Origin: Vombatus ursinus
Taxonomy: Eukaryota > Chordata > Mammalia > Diprotodontia > Vombatidae
Assembly (NCBI RefSeq): GCF_900497805.2
Contig: NW_020953951.1
Coordinates: 1,883,190 to 1,947,189, forward strand
Direction: 5' to 3'
Length of the DNA: 64,000 bases
Part shown: piece after piece, positions 60,055 to 64,000 of the stretch
Layout: the number at the start of each line of letters is the position of its first letter
Position numbering within the stretch: the first letter of the stretch is position 1
Position numbers and translations under genes: made by a program
The notes under the pieces: generated by a model
What the model was told of the DNA's origin: nothing
What the model saw: only the letters and a program-made list of their open reading frames with translations
Database searches by the model: none

Positions 60055-62191
60055 ATTCCTATTCAGCATAAATTGTATGACAGACAAGTAAAATTGAGCT
60101 CTGACTAAAGGCTTTCCCCATTCCTTACATTAAGACTACAATGAAAGAGGTTTTTTCCCCCATTATGAATTCTCTGGGGTTGAGTAAGACTTTCTGTTTT
60201 CCTCACATACATTATAATGATAGGGTTTCTTGACAGTACAAGTTCAAGAATTTACCATGTTTAGTATACACTTCCACTGAATGCTTTCCAAAAGTCATTG
60301 CAAAGACAGGATTTTTCTCCAACATGTTTTCTTTTAAGTAGAATAAGGTTTTCTAACTGAAGACTTTCCCACATTCATTACACTGATAGGATTTCTCTCC
60401 AATATAATTCTTTTAAGTAGAATAAGTCTCACTTTCTAACTGAAGACTTTCTCACATTCATTGCACTGATAGAATTTCTCTCCAGTATGAATCTTTGGTG
60501 TTGCATTAGGTTTGGATTCCTATAGAACACTTTGCCATACTCATTACAGACAGGGCTTCTCTCTAGTATGAAGTCTCTAGAGTTGACTAAATTTTGCAGT
60601 CCTATTCAATGCATTCCCACATTCCTTATTAAAAGGGATTTTCTCTAGTATGATTTCTCTTAAGCTGACTGATGCTTTTCTCTAAAGACTTTCCTACATT
60701 CATTACACTAATTGGGTTTTTTCCCAGTATAAATTCTATGGAGTTGAGTAAGGTTTGCATTCCAGCTGAGTGCTCTCTCACACATTCATACAATTATGAA
60801 TATTTCTCTCCATTATGAATTATCTGGAGATAAGGCTTGCTCTCTGAGTGACAGTTTTTCTACATTCATTACAGTGAAAGGGTTTCTGCAGAATATTAAT
60901 TCCCTGGAGTTGAAAGGTTTTGAATTTCAGCTGAACGCTTTCCCCACATTCATTACACTGATAAAATATCTCACTAGTTTGAATTCTCCCAAGTTGAATA
61001 AAATTTGCACTCTAACTGAATGCTTTCCACATTCATTACACTGATAGGAATTCCATCCAGTAAGAATTCTCTCAAGTTGATTAAGTCATAGTTGTACTCT
61101 ATACTTTCCCATATTCATTACAATGGTATGTTTTCTCTTCAATGTGAATCCTCCAAAGTCAGACAAGGTTTACATTCTGAAGGCTTCCCACATTCATTAC
61201 ATGATAGGATTTCTCTAATGTATTCTCTAGATTTTCTAGAGTTGGATCAGGTTTGCACTCCAACTGAACACTTTCCTATATTAATTTCACATTTCCCTCT
61301 AGCATGAATCCTCTGGAGTCACATAAAATTTGCATTGGCACTGCATGCTTTATGACATTAAACTGATAGGGTTTCTCACTGACATGAATTCTCTGGAGTT
61401 GAATACAGTTTGCATTCTGACTGAATACTTTCTCATATTCATTACACCAACAGGGTTTCTATGTGGTATAAATTCTCTGATGCTGAATAAGGCTTGCCTG
61501 CTGACTGAAGACTTTCCCACCTTCATTATAATGATAAAGTTTATTCATTATTCATTACTTGGAGTTGAGTAAGGCTTGCCTTTCAAATAAATGCTTTCTC
61601 ACATTTATTACAGTAATAGGATTACTCATACTATGAATTCTCTATAGTCAAGTAAGCCTTATATTCCTACTGAAGGTTTTTCCATATTCATTTATAAGGA
61701 TTCTCTCTAGTGTTAATTCACCTGTGTATAAGATGTGAGTTAAGTCCACAGGTTTTTCTCACATTCACTACTTGTAAAATGTTTTTTTCTCCTCTTTGAA
61801 TTTCCTGACATTATTTAAGGTTTGAAATCTAGCTAAAGACCTTACCGTATTCATGACATTTATAGTGTTCCTCCCCAGTACACATTATGTGATGTCCAAA
61901 AGAGTATAAACAGTATTTGAAATTTTTAACCTGTATATCATATTCTTGAGGTTGTAGTGGAAGAACAATGTAGACAAATAATCTTTCCTAAAACCTCTTC
62001 TTTAGGAAAGGAATTTCCTTAAGCTCTTTCACACATGAGTTCTTGGCTGTCTTTATAATTTGCTCTAATGGTTCACAGGCTCCTCCATACACAGGAATCA
62101 AGAGATCACCTTTCAGAAGTATTTACAACACCTCCTTCAGAAAATTTCTGATCTGGAGTAAAAGGAAGATTCTTGGCCTCTCCAAAAGAAT
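60055..62191 (-). pseudogene. decayed KZNF zinc-finger exon, about 22 finger remnants (unit D)
   Basis: The exon starts at 62,191 after a clean acceptor ttatttcag (AG at 62,192-62,193). As in unit B it begins with AT of a split codon, followed by SFGEAKNLPF. From about 61,860 down to 60,085, finger text recurs every 82-84 bp, about 22 times: for example GEKSYQCNECGKV at 60,353-60,391, followed by FS, stop, KTLFYLK. Stops and frame changes are spread along the whole array and most C2H2 ligands are lost in any single frame, so it makes no protein. Its KRAB exons would lie beyond the right edge. The decay is uniform, as expected after long loss of selection. Confidence 0.88.
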
Positions 62192-62339
62192 CTGAAATAA
62201 TAAAACAGAAAAATTAATTTCTTATATTTCCTATATTGAAAGGCAACTACTAGAATAACAAAGATAATTATTATCTTAATATGTAAGAGAAGTAATTTAT
62301 TTTAGTAGTTTAAAATTTCTTCATTATAATCTTGAGTTA

Positions 62340-63240
62340 GTCTGGAAATGAAGAGCTGAATCCAATTCAATTAAACCACCATTTATAAAAGACACTTTTA
62401 AAAATCCCAATATTAGAAAAAGAAATTGAACAAGCCATAAATAAACTCCCAAAGGAAAAAAATAACTCAGAACCAGATGAATTGATGAGTAAATTCTATC
62501 AAATAGTAAATGAATAATTAATTCCAATATTAAACAAACATGTGGGAAAACAGGAAAGATCTTTCCAAATTCATTCCATGATAATATGATTTTGATAGCT
62601 ATAGAGAGACAAAGAAGAGAAAAGGAAATCATAGAACCATATCCTTAATGAACACTGACCCAAAAATTTTAAGTAAAATTTAAGCAAATAGGTCACAAAA
62701 ATATATTAGAAAGATTACACATTGTGACCAAGTTAGACTTATGTCAAGAATATAGGGTAGTTCAATATAAGGGAAATTATAAATATATTATTATATTAAA
62801 CCATGTTAATAACAAAAAAAAACTACAGGATCATACCAATAAATACTGCAAATGCTTATGACAAAAGCCAATATCCATTTCTGTTAAAAATGCAAGAAAG
62901 CAGAGTAATATAAGGACTTTTTCTTAATCTAACAAATAATATCTATCCAAACTCAAGAGCAATTATTACATATAATGGAGAAAAAGTCAGAGGCATTTCC
63001 AATAAAATAAAGGGTAAAGCAAAGATGTCCATTATAACAACTGCTCTCAACATAGTATAACAGATGTTAGTAATAGCACCAAGAAAAAAGAAGTCAACAA
63101 ATAAAAAAAAAAGAGGAAAAAAATTTAGTACTTTTTGCAGATATTTCACAGATATCAACATAGAAAACTTGAGTCAACTAAGTTAATTGAAACTAATAAA
63201 TTCTACAAAGTTGCGGGATATAAAATAAACCCATATCAGC
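62340..63240 (+). mobile_element. L1 LINE, ORF2 middle
   Basis: Forward ORF2 text: 'gaacaagccataaataaact', 'aaaaggaaatcatagaacca' and 'acaggatcataccaataaat'. Highly degraded. It lies directly upstream of the unit D finger exon. Confidence 0.75.
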
Positions 63241-63244
63241 ATTC

Positions 63245-63770
63245 TTGAATATCGTTTGTTAAATTAAACATTTTTCTAATCAGTAAAATCTGTCTCCCTC
63301 CCATTTCTCCCCTTCCTCACCAATTAAGAAGGGAAAAATATGCTACAAATATGTACAGTCAAGCAAAATATTCCAACATTAGCAATGTCCAAGGAAAAAA
63401 ATGCCAATTTGCACACTGAGTTTTTTACACATCAGGAAGTGGGCTGCATGTTTCATCATGGGTCCTCTGGAATCATGGTTGATTACTATGATGATCTAAG
63501 TTTTAAAGTCTTTCAAAGATTTTTGTCTTTAGCATAGTCATTATAAAACTTATTCTCCTAATTCTGCTCACTTCATTCTGCAACAGATCATACGAATCTC
63601 CTCAGGTTTCTTTGAAACCATCTTCTTCATCATTTCTTACACAATAATTTTCCATAACATTTATATGCCATACCTTGTTCAGTCATTCCCCAAACGATAG
63701 GCATGATGTTTTCTATTTTCTGCCACCACAAAAAAAAAGAGCTGCTAGATTTCTGCACATCCTTAGAACC
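63245..63770 (-). mobile_element. L1 LINE 3' end, reverse
   Basis: 'atatgtacagtcaagcaaaa', 'gctcacttcattctgcaaca' and 'ttgttcagtcattccccaaa' are the reverse of the L1 3' end. The same 3' UTR text occurs at 355-385, so both belong to one subfamily. The remaining bases to 64,000 are T/C-rich and unassigned. Confidence 0.75.
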
Positions 63771-64000
63771 TGTCTTGATTAGGACTAATTACTACCTGTC
63801 CTCCCTATTATTCCTCCTTTTCCCCTTTCCCTTCCATTTCCCTGTTGAGTGAAAATATTTCTGTATCCAACTGTCTATTCTTCTCTTCTTTGACAAGTTT
63901 AGATGAGTGAGGTTGATAAATTTATCCATCTTTCCTTTCCCTTTTCCCTCCCCAAGTGCATTCCTCTTCCCTTTCCAACCCATTCAACTTTTAGAATCAT

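Noticed and set aside
60055-62191. CRISPR-like regular spacing and short plus-strand open frames at 60.8-61.6 kb
   Set aside because: The 82-84 bp period is decayed C2H2 fingers on the minus strand; the plus-strand frames are their complements.

Overview
The window looks like a marsupial autosomal segment. It is AT-rich and packed with interspersed repeats. Short SINEs with the marsupial 'ggcagctaggtggcgcagtggatagagc' type of head (many with poly-A and 13-15 bp target duplications), SINEs with an RTE-like 'gttgttcagtcgtgtccgactc' end, old L2, MIR and CR1/L3 copies, marsupial-type L1 3' ends and hAT miniature elements fill nearly all intergenic and intronic space. Species cannot be fixed from the sequence alone. 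There are no bacterial genes, CRISPR arrays or tRNA/rRNA genes.

The gene content is part of a KRAB zinc-finger (KZNF) cluster, with all recognisable gene parts on the minus strand. Four units can be inferred from splice phases and order. Unit A has a CpG-island first exon near 12.8-13.0 kb, a leader exon (8,060-8,121, peptide MAAVPLTLMAAQSQ) and a 127-bp KRAB-A exon (4,489-4,615); its finger exon must lie beyond the left edge. Unit B has a CpG island (30.2-30.9 kb), a leader exon (25,466-25,521, MASLLPLMARFQ), a KRAB-B exon with two in-frame stops (23,658-23,774) and an intact 18-finger exon (18,697-20,555); I see no KRAB-A exon. Unit C has a CpG island (47.4-47.8 kb), a KRAB-A exon with changed core residues (45,907-46,033) and a KRAB-B exon with one stop (38,420-38,539); no finger exon is left, though an intron piece that should flank it is (33.77-34.18 kb). 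Unit D is only a decayed finger exon (60.05-62.19 kb) with about 22 finger remnants; its 5' parts are off the right edge. An extra leader-type exon at 13,913-13,969 has no obvious owner.

Repeat layout: 0-4.1 kb is L1 and CR1/L3; 5-12.3 kb is SINE, L2 and L3; 13.2-18.4 kb is L3, L2 and hAT; 24.2-25.1 kb is an L1 inside unit B; 27.8-29.9 kb is a long L3 plus SINE plus L2; 34.2-35.5 kb is an L1 with a SINE placed exactly in its target duplication; 36.8-38.2 kb is a solo LTR carrying an RPL23A retrocopy; 40.5-45.6 kb is L3 and a long L1-type element; 48.5-51.0 kb is a broken ERV1-like provirus fragment; 54.2-58.1 kb holds three more solo LTRs; 62.3-63.8 kb is L1 in both orientations.

Functionally, only the unit B finger array looks fully open as protein, and unit A may be a working KRAB gene that continues off the window. 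Units C and D look like dead or dying duplicates. The unit B KRAB-B exon is a whole number of codons with matching phases, so leaving it out would keep the frame and remove the stops. Coordinates of old repeats are by-eye estimates; splice sites, target duplications and open frames were read base by base.
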